DNA of 64,000 nucleotides from NCBI GenBank assembly GCA_042091695.1, contig JBELHA010000004.1, positions 13,695 to 77,694 on the forward strand, written 5' to 3'. The notes beneath the pieces were generated by a model, which did not search any database, was not told where the DNA came from, and saw only the letters and a program-made list of their open reading frames with translations. Both the position numbers and the translations under genes were made by a program. Of this stretch, positions 18,168 to 26,553 are shown one piece after another; positions within the stretch are counted from its first letter, which is position 1, and each line of letters starts with the position of its first letter. The stretch comes from Flavicella sp042091695 (GTDB lineage: Bacteria > Bacteroidota > Bacteroidia > Flavobacteriales > Flavobacteriaceae).

Positions 18168-18785
18168 CTATTTCCTAGGCCTTTGGTAAGTCAAACGTTT
18201 GTTTGTCGTTGCCACAGCATAAGCATCCAAACCGTTGATAGCGGCAATTTTACCTTTACTGAGATTGATAAACAAATCATCTTCTAATAAATCTTCACGG
18301 ACATAGAGTTTTTGTATCTCTGCCAATACTAAAAGAGTACCGTTGCATTTAATTTCATATTCCTCAAGGTATTTCATGGCTATATGCAAAGGTGCATCAG
18401 CCACAAAAGGGGCGTGGAAATCATCTTTATACAGTTCCTTAAATGAAGTATGGTCGAACTCAGAAACCTCCTTTGGGTATTTCGCCGAAGTATGGTGTGC
18501 ATCCTCAATACCATCTTCAAAAACAGGATTCAAAGTAAATACACCAGTTTCCTTAATATTGTCGTATGTGTTTCTTGCAACCGTTGTCGGTCTCAAAACA
18601 AAACCAAATACAGCAGGACTTGAACCAAAATGGGTAACAGAACTAAAAATAGCTAAATTAGTAGAACCGTCTTTGGATTTGGTACCCACAAGGTTTGCAG
18701 ATTTATAACCCGTAGCGGAATTGATAAGGTTTATTTTCTGTATGTGATGTAAGTTTTCAATGGTGTTTTTGTCAAATACTTTCAT
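18168..18785 (-). CDS. Flavin reductase-like domain protein (FMN-binding split barrel)
   Basis: A 205-residue member of the flavin_reduct family: NLVGTKSKDGSTNLAIFSS followed by SSPAVFGFVLRPTTVARNTYDNIKETGVFTLN, the FMN phosphate- and isoalloxazine-binding regions. The family includes short-chain flavin reductases and FMN-binding proteins of unknown substrate. It directly follows the ABC1-kinase gene (adjacent bases), so it is co-transcribed with it and the TetR gene. Confidence 0.88.
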   Translation of the reverse strand: MKVFDKNTIENLHHIQKINLINSATGYKSANLVGTKSKDGSTNLAIFSSVTHFGSSPAVFGFVLRPTTVARNTYDNIKETGVFTLNPVFEDGIEDAHHTSAKYPKEVSEFDHTSFKELYKDDFHAPFVADAPLHIAMKYLEEYEIKCNGTLLVLAEIQKLYVREDLLEDDLFINLSKGKIAAINGLDAYAVATTNKRLTYQRPRK

Positions 18786-20090
18786 CTATGCAATGGTATT
18801 TATTCTGACGTTTTTAGCTTTTAAATCATGCATTAAATTGTACAATCCAAAGAAAGTACGATTTATGTAGATAAAATGCTTTGAACCCCTATTACCATTC
18901 ATTTCTTTTAGTTCTGTACTTTTAGCATATTTAGCACCTAAATCTGCAATTTTCTCAAAAAAGACATCGTCAGAAAAATCGAAAATTTCTGATTGGAAAG
19001 GCAGTGTAAACAAACTCAGCATTTCGTGAAACAAACCTTTAAAGAATTTTAATTCTTCTGGAGAATCATCTTCTCTAAGTATCTCAAGTTCGTAAAGCTT
19101 TTTCTCAAAATATGCTGGATTTTCAATATTTTCTTTTTTTGCCAATTCGAAGTAGGGCACGTAAAAGGAATCAGGAATACTTTTCATACATCCAAAATCA
19201 ATGACAATTAGTTTTCCATCTGGAGCCACTAAAAAGTTTCCAGGATGAGGATCCGCATGTACTTTTTTGAGGTTGTGCATCTGGAACATGTAAAAATCCC
19301 ACAATGCTTGTCCTAATGAATTAGCGGTTTCTTGATCAAGTGGTTTTTCAGTATATTCGGAAAGATGTATACCGTCCATCCAACTCATACTCAAAATTCT
19401 ATCAGATGAAAAATCCTCATAGTAGTTAGGGAAACGCAAATTTGGAATGTGTGCACAAGCGGAAGAAATTTCTTCGCTTTGGGCCAATTCCAATTTGTAA
19501 TTTGTTTCTTCCGTCAGTTTATCTTCTACTTCCTGAAAGTATTTGTCTGAATCTTTACCGCGAATATTAAACATTTTAATAGCTACAGGCTTAACCAAAG
19601 CCAAATCAGAAGAGATACTGTCTGCAACTCCAGGATATTGAATCTTAACGGCTAATTTAACGCCATCTTTTTCTGCTTTGTGTACTTGTCCTATAGACGC
19701 AGCGTTTACTGAATTAAGATCAAACTTATCAAAAAGTTCATTTGGGTGCTTCCCAAAATAATTTTTAAAAGACTTTACAACCAAAGGGGCAGACAATGGA
19801 GGAACAGAAAATTGAGCTAGTGAAAATTTCTCAACATAAGCTCTAGGCAAAATGTTCTTTTCCATACTGAGCATTTGCGCCACTTTAAGGGCACTACCTT
19901 TCATGGTTTTTAATCCATCGTAGATATCTGTTGCATTCGATTCGTTCAAACGTGCTTTTGCTTCTTCTTCAGAGTTGATAAGTTTGTCACCGTAAAACTT
20001 TACATAGTTTACACCGACTTTAGCTCCGGTTTGAATTAGCTTGCTTGCTCTTTGTATTTTGGATGTTGGTATTCTGTCTATCGTCTTCAT
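18786..20090 (-). CDS. ABC1/UbiB/ADCK-family atypical kinase
   Basis: A 434-residue ABC1-family kinase-like protein. It has the family N-terminal motif as KGSALKVAQMLS (residues about 64-75), reading KxAQ where ubiquinone-linked members have KxGQ. VKIQYPG supplies the ATP-binding Lys, ADPHPGNFLV the catalytic loop, and VIDFGCM the metal-binding DFG. In ADCK3/UbiB the family supports quinone or lipid metabolism through ATPase activity; here the partner is unknown. It lies between a TetR regulator (6 bp upstream) and a flavin reductase. Confidence 0.9.
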   Translation of the reverse strand: MKTIDRIPTSKIQRASKLIQTGAKVGVNYVKFYGDKLINSEEEAKARLNESNATDIYDGLKTMKGSALKVAQMLSMEKNILPRAYVEKFSLAQFSVPPLSAPLVVKSFKNYFGKHPNELFDKFDLNSVNAASIGQVHKAEKDGVKLAVKIQYPGVADSISSDLALVKPVAIKMFNIRGKDSDKYFQEVEDKLTEETNYKLELAQSEEISSACAHIPNLRFPNYYEDFSSDRILSMSWMDGIHLSEYTEKPLDQETANSLGQALWDFYMFQMHNLKKVHADPHPGNFLVAPDGKLIVIDFGCMKSIPDSFYVPYFELAKKENIENPAYFEKKLYELEILREDDSPEELKFFKGLFHEMLSLFTLPFQSEIFDFSDDVFFEKIADLGAKYAKSTELKEMNGNRGSKHFIYINRTFFGLYNLMHDLKAKNVRINTIA

Positions 20091-20096
20091 AAATGC

Positions 20097-20747
20097 TTAT
20101 TTCATTTTTTCTTTGAATAAAAATTTCCCTAAATCAAAAATATTTTTCAGTGGTTTGATATCTATAAGGTCAAAACCAGCATTGACACTTTTTTCAATAA
20201 AAATGTCTGTCTTTTCAAATGATTTGGAAGTATCTTCCATCCAAAACTTTAACAACATTAAAAATTGCAACCAAAATAACTCAACTTGACCTCTGTCTTG
20301 TAAATTGTTGATGGCATCACTTTTAATATCTATTTTTTCAATATCTAAAGTTTCAATATGTTTTGAAAAGGCTGTCCTTAAATCTTTGAGTACTGCGATG
20401 GATTTTAGATTGTTTTTTCGCATATCTAGAGCCTGCATGACATATGACCTGTTGGCTGTCATCATCTCAAATATTGTAAAATACAAACTCAGCAACTTGT
20501 TTTTGTTGTCGTAATTAGCATACTCTTCATTTTTGTGAAGCAATGCTAAAGAATTTTCAAAAAACAATTCAAAAATTCTTTTTTCCAAATGTTCAAAAGA
20601 TCCAAAGTATTTGTGAAATTCAGACTCGTCTGTATCCAACTCTTTTGTGAACTTGTATACAGATACAGGTTTTTCACCTGTCATAAGTACGTCATCCATA
20701 AATTTTGATATGAATGTGTTTTCATCTATTTTTAATGTATCGTCCAT
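20097..20747 (-). CDS. TetR-like transcriptional regulator
   Basis: A 216-residue helical protein. The N-terminal 60 residues fit a divergent TetR helix-turn-helix (KPVSVYKFTKELDTDESEFHKYFGSFEHLEKRIFEL, where the last helices correspond to the FYxxFxSKExLF region). The C-terminal 150 residues form the helical ligand domain. It heads an operon with the ABC1 kinase and flavin reductase and is divergent from an SDR gene. A perfect 25-bp palindrome lies in the shared control region and is its likely operator. Confidence 0.8.
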   Translation of the reverse strand: MDDTLKIDENTFISKFMDDVLMTGEKPVSVYKFTKELDTDESEFHKYFGSFEHLEKRIFELFFENSLALLHKNEEYANYDNKNKLLSLYFTIFEMMTANRSYVMQALDMRKNNLKSIAVLKDLRTAFSKHIETLDIEKIDIKSDAINNLQDRGQVELFWLQFLMLLKFWMEDTSKSFEKTDIFIEKSVNAGFDLIDIKPLKNIFDLGKFLFKEKMK

Positions 20748-20761
20748 GCGTTTATTTTTTA

Positions 20762-20769
20762 CAAATCTA
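20762..20769 (-). promoter_or_regulatory. Putative -7 promoter element of the TetR/ABC1 operon
   Basis: Read on the minus strand the sequence is TAGATTTG, an exact TAnnTTTG match, about 15 bp before the TetR start codon. No convincing -33 box is seen at normal spacing. Confidence 0.4.
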
Positions 20770-20792
20770 CAAAATGTTTAATTATAAATACC

Positions 20793-20817
20793 ATTAGTTA
20801 AACAAAATTTAACTAAT
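20793..20817. promoter_or_regulatory. Palindromic operator, probably bound by the divergent TetR regulator
   Basis: ATTAGTTAAA, a 5-nt spacer CAAAA, then TTTAACTAAT: perfect 10-bp arms. It lies 46 bp upstream of the TetR start and 35 bp upstream of the SDR start. The right arm overlaps TAATTTTA (20814-20821), a near-consensus -7 box for the SDR gene, so binding would block that promoter. Confidence 0.7.
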
Positions 20818-20851
20818 TTTACAGCATTCAATTTAAAAGTACTAAAAAAAT

Positions 20852-21538
20852 ATGAGAACAATCGTCGTTATAGGAGGTAGTAAAGGGATAGGTAGGGCTA
20901 TCGTAGAGAAAGAGTTAGCAGAAAATAAGGTTGTCAATATCAGCCGTACACCTGTAGCAATAGATCATCCAAATTTGACTCAATACAGCTGTGATGTTGT
21001 GTCTGGTGATTTGCCTGAGCTTTCACACATAGATGGATTGGTATATTGCCCAGGAAGTATTCGTCTAAAACCTTTTAAAAGGATGACTGAAGCTGACTTT
21101 ACTGAGGATTTCCAGATAAATGTGCTGGGTGCTATCCGAGCGATTCAGTTTTATTTACCTTTTATAGACAAAGATTCTAAGAAGTCAAGCATAGTTCTTT
21201 TCAGCACTGTAGCTGTAAAAATGGGTATGCCATTTCACACCAGTGTAGCAACTGCAAAAGGAGCATTGGAAGGTTTTGCAAAATCTTTAGCTGCAGATTT
21301 AGCACCCACTATTAGAGTAAACGTTATTGCTCCTACTTTAACCGATACAGAATTGGCTTCTCGTATTTTGAGAAACGATAAAATGAGAGAAATAAATGCA
21401 GATAGACATCCATTGAAAAAGTATTTACAGCCTGAAGAGGTTGCTGGATTGGCTTCCTTTTTGTTGTCTGATGCTGCAGCATCGATGAGTGGTCAAGTAG
21501 TTGAAATGGATTGTGGTATAGTTAACCTAAAAATATAA
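20852..21538 (+). CDS. Short-chain dehydrogenase/reductase family protein lacking the catalytic Tyr
   Basis: A 228-residue classical-size SDR with the cofactor loop GGSKGIGRA (residues 8-16), NVLG at 90-93, and the serine strand VLFSTVAV (Ser118). The active-site Lys136 is present in SVATAKGALEG, but the Tyr four residues before it in the YxxxK motif is Val132. It is therefore either an atypical reductase using another residue or a binding protein. It is divergent from the TetR/ABC1 operon and shares the palindromic operator, so the genes are probably one regulon. Confidence 0.9.
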   Translation: MRTIVVIGGSKGIGRAIVEKELAENKVVNISRTPVAIDHPNLTQYSCDVVSGDLPELSHIDGLVYCPGSIRLKPFKRMTEADFTEDFQINVLGAIRAIQFYLPFIDKDSKKSSIVLFSTVAVKMGMPFHTSVATAKGALEGFAKSLAADLAPTIRVNVIAPTLTDTELASRILRNDKMREINADRHPLKKYLQPEEVAGLASFLLSDAAASMSGQVVEMDCGIVNLKI

Positions 21539-21543
21539 TTGAT

Positions 21544-21714
21544 ATGTTCGGTTTGTTCAAAAAAAAATCAAAGTTAGAAAAGTTGCAAGAGGAATACGAA
21601 AAACTGACGCATGAGGTTTTTGTTGTTTCTAAAACCAATAGAATGGAAGGAGATCGTTTGTACGCAAAGGCGGAAGCTGTTTTAAAAGAAATAGAAGCTG
21701 AAAAGCTTAAATAA
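21544..21714 (+). CDS. Lacal_2735-family small protein
   Basis: A 56-residue protein beginning MFGLFKKKSKLEKLQ, with a long amphipathic, Lys/Glu-rich helix and the pattern SKTNRMEGDRLYAKAEAVLKEI. This matches the short flavobacterial proteins annotated as Lacal_2735 family. It starts 5 bp after the SDR stop and so is probably co-transcribed. Function unknown; the basic N-terminus and single coiled helix suggest a membrane-surface or protein-binding role, but this is a guess. Confidence 0.8.
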   Translation: MFGLFKKKSKLEKLQEEYEKLTHEVFVVSKTNRMEGDRLYAKAEAVLKEIEAEKLK

Positions 21715-21883
21715 TTTTTATTTATTACTGTTGCAATTCGTATATTCAAACAAAAAAGTATGCTTAGGTAGTTATTTCATTGTATGTAGTTGTACCTTAG
21801 TGTTTTGTATATCCGAACGGATATATATATATTTTCACCTCTTTTTTTAGTAATTTCGCATTTTATAACAAAAATAAAACAAA

Positions 21884-23224
21884 ATGGCTCGATACGAACT
21901 GAAACTTCCACAAATGGGAGAAAGCGTTGCAGAAGCAACCATAACCTCTTGGTTGAAAGAGATAGGAGATACTATCGAAGCAGACGATTCTGTTGTAGAA
22001 ATAGCTACAGATAAAGTTGATTCAGACGTTCCCTGTGATGTTTCAGGTGTTTTGGTAGAAATTTTACACGAGGTAGATGCCGTAGTTCGCGTAGGTGATA
22101 CAATGGCAATCATAGAAACTGAGGGAGACCTTCAATCAGATGTGGACCAATCAAATACCAAAACTCAAGATGTTTCATCAGAAGAGGAGGAAGTTCCTGC
22201 TGCTGCAATTGAAGTAGAAAAGCAAGTATCAGAAGCTATAGAGAATATAAGTACAAATACGGTAAATGAATTTGCAAATACCAACAGGTTTTATTCCCCT
22301 TTGGTAAAGAATATTGCTGCAAAAGAAAACATATCTAAAGAGGAGTTGGAACAAATTCCTGGTTCAGGATTGGAAGGTCGGTTGACTAAGTCTGATTTAC
22401 TAGAATACCTTAAAACAAGGGGAACTACAACTGAGAAAACCATAGCAAAGCCTGCAGTTGTTGCAGCAGCACCTACAGTCAAAGCTTCGATTTCTCCAAT
22501 CTCTGTAAATGGTGAAGATGAATTGATAGAGTTGAGCAGGATGGGGAAGATGATTTCAGATCATATGATACATTCAGTTCAGAAATCAGCGCATGTTCAG
22601 TCATTTATTGAGGTAGATGTTACCAATTTGGTAAATTGGAGAAACAAAGTAAAAAATGCTTTTGCAGCACGTGAAGGAGAAAAATTGACATTTACTCCCA
22701 TCTTTATGATGGCTGTTGCAGATGCCATAAAAAAATACCCACTGGTAAATTTATCTTTTGACGGAGATAAAAAAGTGGTTGTTAAAAAGGCAATCAATCT
22801 TGGAATGGCTGCTGCTCTTGGCGATGGTAATTTGATTGTGCCAGTTATTAAAAATGCAGATCAATTGAGTATGATCGGTATGGCAAAAGTAGTAAATGAC
22901 CTAGGATTGCGTGCAAAGAACAATCAGTTGAAACCTGACGATATTAAAGGAGGAACTTATACCGTAACGAATATTGGAGGATTTGGTAGTTTGTTTGGAA
23001 CTCCTATTATAAACCAACCAGAAGCTGCAATTTTAGCCTTAGGAGCCATTAGAAAGGTTCCTGCTGTGATTGAAACACCTGAAGGAGATTTGATAGGGAT
23101 TCGTCAAAAGATGTTCTTATCGCATTCCTATGATCACAGAGTTATCAATGGTGCTTTAGGAGGTCTCTTTATCAAACATATCAAAGACTATTTAGAAGCT
23201 TGGGATTTGAATACTGAGTTTTAG
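21884..23224 (+). CDS. 2-oxoacid dehydrogenase E2 (dihydrolipoamide acyltransferase)
   Basis: The 446-residue protein has a lipoyl domain (1-80, lipoyl-Lys44 in EIATDKVDSDVP), a variable linker, an E3/E1-binding domain (about 140-178, SPLVKNIAAKENISKEEL) and a CAT-like acyltransferase domain (about 210-446). The catalytic motif is SYDHRVINGALGG with His418; position 422 is Asn where the usual HRxxDG motif has Asp. Such complexes oxidise pyruvate, branched-chain 2-oxoacids or 2-oxoglutarate. No E1 or E3 lies next to it, so the substrate is undecided, though the single lipoyl domain favours a branched-chain type. A strong terminator follows. Confidence 0.93.
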   Translation: MARYELKLPQMGESVAEATITSWLKEIGDTIEADDSVVEIATDKVDSDVPCDVSGVLVEILHEVDAVVRVGDTMAIIETEGDLQSDVDQSNTKTQDVSSEEEEVPAAAIEVEKQVSEAIENISTNTVNEFANTNRFYSPLVKNIAAKENISKEELEQIPGSGLEGRLTKSDLLEYLKTRGTTTEKTIAKPAVVAAAPTVKASISPISVNGEDELIELSRMGKMISDHMIHSVQKSAHVQSFIEVDVTNLVNWRNKVKNAFAAREGEKLTFTPIFMMAVADAIKKYPLVNLSFDGDKKVVVKKAINLGMAAALGDGNLIVPVIKNADQLSMIGMAKVVNDLGLRAKNNQLKPDDIKGGTYTVTNIGGFGSLFGTPIINQPEAAILALGAIRKVPAVIETPEGDLIGIRQKMFLSHSYDHRVINGALGGLFIKHIKDYLEAWDLNTEF

Positions 23225-23244
23225 TGTTTCAAATAGCACAACAT

Positions 23245-23285
23245 AAAAAAACCTCTACATGGCTAAACTTTGTAGAGGTTTTTTT
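23245..23285. terminator. Bidirectional rho-independent terminator after the E2 gene
   Basis: A7-CCTCTACA, an 11-nt loop, TGTAGAGG-T7: a perfect 8-bp GC-containing stem extended by A/T tracts. It lies between the E2 gene and the convergent PhnA-like gene. Confidence 0.88.
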
Positions 23286-23318
23286 AGTTTTGACAACAGC
23301 GATTTTGTGTTTTCAGTA

Positions 23319-23912
23319 TTATTCTTTTGGAAAGGATTTTTTGACAAATTTGGTCAAAATCACAATATGAACCCCATTGATTCTTCCCTCTATATGTTCA
23401 GAGTTGTCATGTGTCAAACTAATATTTCTAACAGCAGTTCCTCTTTTTGCAGTAAAATTACCACCTCCCTTAACGTCCAAGTCTTTGGTCAAAGTAATGG
23501 TATCCCCAGCATTTAGTAAAGCGCCATTACAATCCTTGTGAATGATTTTTTCGTCATCACTCAAACCTTCTCCTGTGGCTGCAGCCCATTGCAATACATC
23601 CACTTCCAAGTACATCATGTCTAACAAATCCTGAGGCCAACCTTCTTTTTTCAGACGATTTAACATACGCCAAGCAATTACTTTGACGGAATCAAATTCG
23701 CTCCACATACTATCGTTCAAACATCTCCAATGGTTGGGATCTGTCTTACTTGGATGTTTGATTTGTTCGGTACAGGTAGTACAAGCCAAAATATGCTCGT
23801 CAATACCTCCTGTATTTACGGGTTCTATTTGAAAGGGTGTCAATTCTAATAAATTACCACACAATTCACAAGTATTGCCACTTCTTTCGATCAATTCATT
23901 GTGTATGCTCAT
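23319..23912 (-). CDS. PhnA/YjdM-domain zinc-ribbon protein
   Basis: A 197-residue protein with an N-terminal zinc ribbon (TCELCGN at about 13-19 and ACTTC at about 48-52) and a C-terminal PhnA domain (about 125-197) containing CNGALLNAGDTITLTKDLDVKGGG and the following KRGTAVRNI. Despite the name, PhnA/YjdM has no established phosphonate activity. The N-terminal extension relative to the 110-residue E. coli YjdM is usual in Bacteroidota. Confidence 0.88.
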   Translation of the reverse strand: MSIHNELIERSGNTCELCGNLLELTPFQIEPVNTGGIDEHILACTTCTEQIKHPSKTDPNHWRCLNDSMWSEFDSVKVIAWRMLNRLKKEGWPQDLLDMMYLEVDVLQWAAATGEGLSDDEKIIHKDCNGALLNAGDTITLTKDLDVKGGGNFTAKRGTAVRNISLTHDNSEHIEGRINGVHIVILTKFVKKSFPKE

Positions 23913-23996
23913 TTGTATCTTAAGGCTTAAAAGTTGTGTGTAAAACTACAGTTATCTATTAGAAGATAGTGTATTTCGTGTGAATATTTTTTCATT

Positions 23997-25490
23997 TTAA
24001 AAATATAGAGATGCACTGATCATAGCGATCACCATCAAGGTAAGAATTCCGACCAATGGCAATACAAATTTCAACCATTTGTCGTATCCAATCTTAACAA
24101 TTGCCAGAGAGGCAAGTATCAGTCCTGTTGGGTTTATAAAGGCAAACAATCCCATACCATAAACATAACAATTGACGACTATTTCTCTCCCCATGGCAAC
24201 AGTATCTGCCAAAGGAGCAATGATAGGCATCGTCAATACTGCCATTCCCGATGAGGAAGGGATGAAAAAAGATAGCCCCCCATAAACGGCAACAAGTACA
24301 TTGGCAAAAATCACTTTAGGCATGCCTCCAGTGAATTCACCGGCATAGTAAAGCAAAGTATCACTGATCATACCATCGTTCATCAATACGGATATACCTC
24401 TAGCAATTCCTATAATTAACGCAACACCTAATAGTTCGCTCGCACCCTTAATAAAAGTATCAACAAAGGTTACTTCTTTGATACGTCCTATGATACCTAT
24501 CAATACAGCTCCCACTAAAAAGACGGCTGTCATTTCTAAAAACCACCACTCTAATTTGGCAACCCCATAAATCATTACAACAAAACAGAGCACAAATAAA
24601 ATAAGTATCAAGCGCAGTCTAAATGTTAGTTTGTGTTCTGTTTCGGTAGTGTTACCAAATACGGCTTCGATTTCTTCTTTCTGAGCGTAAATAATAGAGT
24701 TTTTAGGGTCTTTTTTTACACGTTTGGCATACCATAGAATGTACAAGATGCACACCGTCGTTGAAATCAATAAAAATAGAATACGTTCTTCTAGTCCAGT
24801 AGTCCAATTGATACCCGCTGCATCTGAGGCTATAATGGTACTAAAAGGGTTTACAGTAGAACACATGGTCCCAATAGAAGAACCAATATAAATGGAAGCC
24901 AAGGCCACAATGGCGTCGTAACGTGCCGCTAAAAACACGGGTATTAATATAGGGTAAAAAGCAATGGTTTCTTCTGCCAAACCGAAGGTAGTACCACCAA
25001 TTGCGATGGCTATGGTAACTGTAATAATAAGCAGGTATTCTCTTCCTTTTAATTGAGCTGCCAAAGCTGCTATACCTGCTTCAAAAGCACCTGTGATATT
25101 CATAATACCGATGAGTCCTCCAATGATAAGTACTAGAAAAATTATATCAGCCCCTTCAATGATTCCCTTGATGGGAGATTTTATATAGGCGATCAGTCCC
25201 TGTGGTGCTGCAGTAACTGTAGCATAAGTATTCGGAATGTTTATAGGTTTCCATATGGCCCCTCCTGTAAATTTCTCCAATGGAATTTTCACCTGAAGTT
25301 TTTCCAATGTTTCTTGTGTTGCAGGATGCGTAATAGTTTCCTTTTGGTTTTTTTGTACAAATACCTTCGCCGTTTTATCGTATTGAAGACTGTCATATTT
25401 ACCTGCGGGTACAAGCCATGTTAATAAGGCTACTGCTGCAGCTATTAGCAATAATAAAGTATGCGCAGTTGGCATTTTAATTTTTTTCAT
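23997..25490 (-). CDS. YfcC-family inner-membrane transporter
   Basis: A 497-residue polytopic membrane protein of the YfcC/DcuC-like ion-transporter superfamily. It begins with a hydrophobic helix after MKKIKMPTAHTLL, has a periplasmic loop of about 80 residues, and then about 11 more helices. Family blocks are GGTTFGLAEETIAFYPI, SSIGTMCSTVNPFSTIIASDAAG, and SFFIPSSSGMAVLTMPIIAPL. Members are predicted secondary carriers, often assigned to basic amino acids or C4-dicarboxylates, without firm proof. The gene stands alone. Confidence 0.88.
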   Translation of the reverse strand: MKKIKMPTAHTLLLLIAAAVALLTWLVPAGKYDSLQYDKTAKVFVQKNQKETITHPATQETLEKLQVKIPLEKFTGGAIWKPINIPNTYATVTAAPQGLIAYIKSPIKGIIEGADIIFLVLIIGGLIGIMNITGAFEAGIAALAAQLKGREYLLIITVTIAIAIGGTTFGLAEETIAFYPILIPVFLAARYDAIVALASIYIGSSIGTMCSTVNPFSTIIASDAAGINWTTGLEERILFLLISTTVCILYILWYAKRVKKDPKNSIIYAQKEEIEAVFGNTTETEHKLTFRLRLILILFVLCFVVMIYGVAKLEWWFLEMTAVFLVGAVLIGIIGRIKEVTFVDTFIKGASELLGVALIIGIARGISVLMNDGMISDTLLYYAGEFTGGMPKVIFANVLVAVYGGLSFFIPSSSGMAVLTMPIIAPLADTVAMGREIVVNCYVYGMGLFAFINPTGLILASLAIVKIGYDKWLKFVLPLVGILTLMVIAMISASLYF

Positions 25491-25544
25491 AAGTAGGTAT
25501 TTCGAATGCTTTAGGTTTTCTAAATTGTAAAAATAGTATTTTAT

Positions 25545-26435
25545 TTAAACAGCAGCACATGCTTTTGGAAACAAGCGTTTGAATTTTTTTGGGAGTTCTG
25601 ATTTGATATGACAATCCTCTTTCGTAAATGGATGGGTAAATCGCAAGGAGTAAGCATGTAAGTAGAGTCCTTTACCTTTATGGTCAAAACCTTCTAAAAA
25701 GTACTCTTTGTCCCCAAGAATTGGATTTCCTAACGATGCTAGATGTTTGCGTATTTGGTGTTTCCTTCCTGTTTTTGGATTTATTTTCACCAAATTAAGA
25801 GCTTCAAACACGGGAGAGGGTACCGTTTCAATGACACTAAAATCACTTAGCGATGCTTTGCCATCGATAGGCAGTTGCACAACTCCAGCTGCCATCATTT
25901 TTTTGATAGTCACAGCATAGTATGTTTTTTCAATAGTTTTTTCTTTAAAATAGTTGTTCAATGCGATTACCGCCGTTGTGGTTTTCCCAATAAGAAGCAA
26001 TCCACTAGTTGGATGGTCCAGTCTATGAATCGGTTCAGGAAAGTCAAGGGCGTCTATAGCATCACTTCTTTTGAGTTTTGTGCTGAGTGCATTTTCAAGG
26101 GTCCATTTTTTGTTACCACTGACTGTGATTCCTGCGGGTTTGTATACAACCGCGAGGTATGTGTCTTCAAAGAGTATTTCTAAGGGGAGATCAATGCTAG
26201 GTTTATTGGCGGTTTCACTGTCTTGGTACAAATGGATGTATTCACCTCCGTATAGGAAGTCTCCCAAGTGCGCTTTTTTTTCATTGATAACAACCAAACC
26301 TTTCTTTACAGCTTTTTTAACACCACTTTTAGTCGGTTTTTTAGCAAACAATCCCGCTGCCATATCCTGAAGCCGTATGGGAGTTTCTAGTTGTGGTAGG
26401 CGTATGGTTTCGATGCATTTTAGAGCTCCTTTCAT
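25545..26435 (-). CDS. RluA-family RNA pseudouridine synthase
   Basis: A 296-residue enzyme with an N-terminal S4-like segment (SGVKKAVKKGLVVINEKKAHLGDFL) and a catalytic domain. The active-site motif is PIHRLDHPTSGLLLIGK, with the nucleophilic Asp after HRL. TGRKHQIRKHLASLGNPILGDKEY is the conserved uridine- and RNA-binding block. It isomerises uridine to pseudouridine in rRNA or tRNA, but the exact site cannot be predicted. It is monocistronic and divergent from the APH-like gene. Confidence 0.93.
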   Translation of the reverse strand: MKGALKCIETIRLPQLETPIRLQDMAAGLFAKKPTKSGVKKAVKKGLVVINEKKAHLGDFLYGGEYIHLYQDSETANKPSIDLPLEILFEDTYLAVVYKPAGITVSGNKKWTLENALSTKLKRSDAIDALDFPEPIHRLDHPTSGLLLIGKTTTAVIALNNYFKEKTIEKTYYAVTIKKMMAAGVVQLPIDGKASLSDFSVIETVPSPVFEALNLVKINPKTGRKHQIRKHLASLGNPILGDKEYFLEGFDHKGKGLYLHAYSLRFTHPFTKEDCHIKSELPKKFKRLFPKACAAV

Positions 26436-26527
26436 AGGTGATATAGGTTCTTTGTAGAATGCCTAAAAATACGTATTCTTACAGTCATAATCATCGCATA
26501 TAGCACATACTTTCAGAAGGGAATGAA

Positions 26528-26535
26528 TATATTTG
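26528..26535 (+). promoter_or_regulatory. Putative -7 promoter element before the APH-like gene
   Basis: TATATTTG matches TAnnTTTG exactly and lies 18 bp before the ATG at 26554. Confidence 0.4.
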
Positions 26536-26553
26536 TAATACAATCTAAAGGCT

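Noticed and set aside
23097..23224. Asn instead of Asp in the HRxxDG motif of E2 as a sign of inactivity
   Set aside because: The catalytic His is present and, as far as I recall, HRVxNG variants are common in Bacteroidota E2 proteins, so it is probably a lineage feature.
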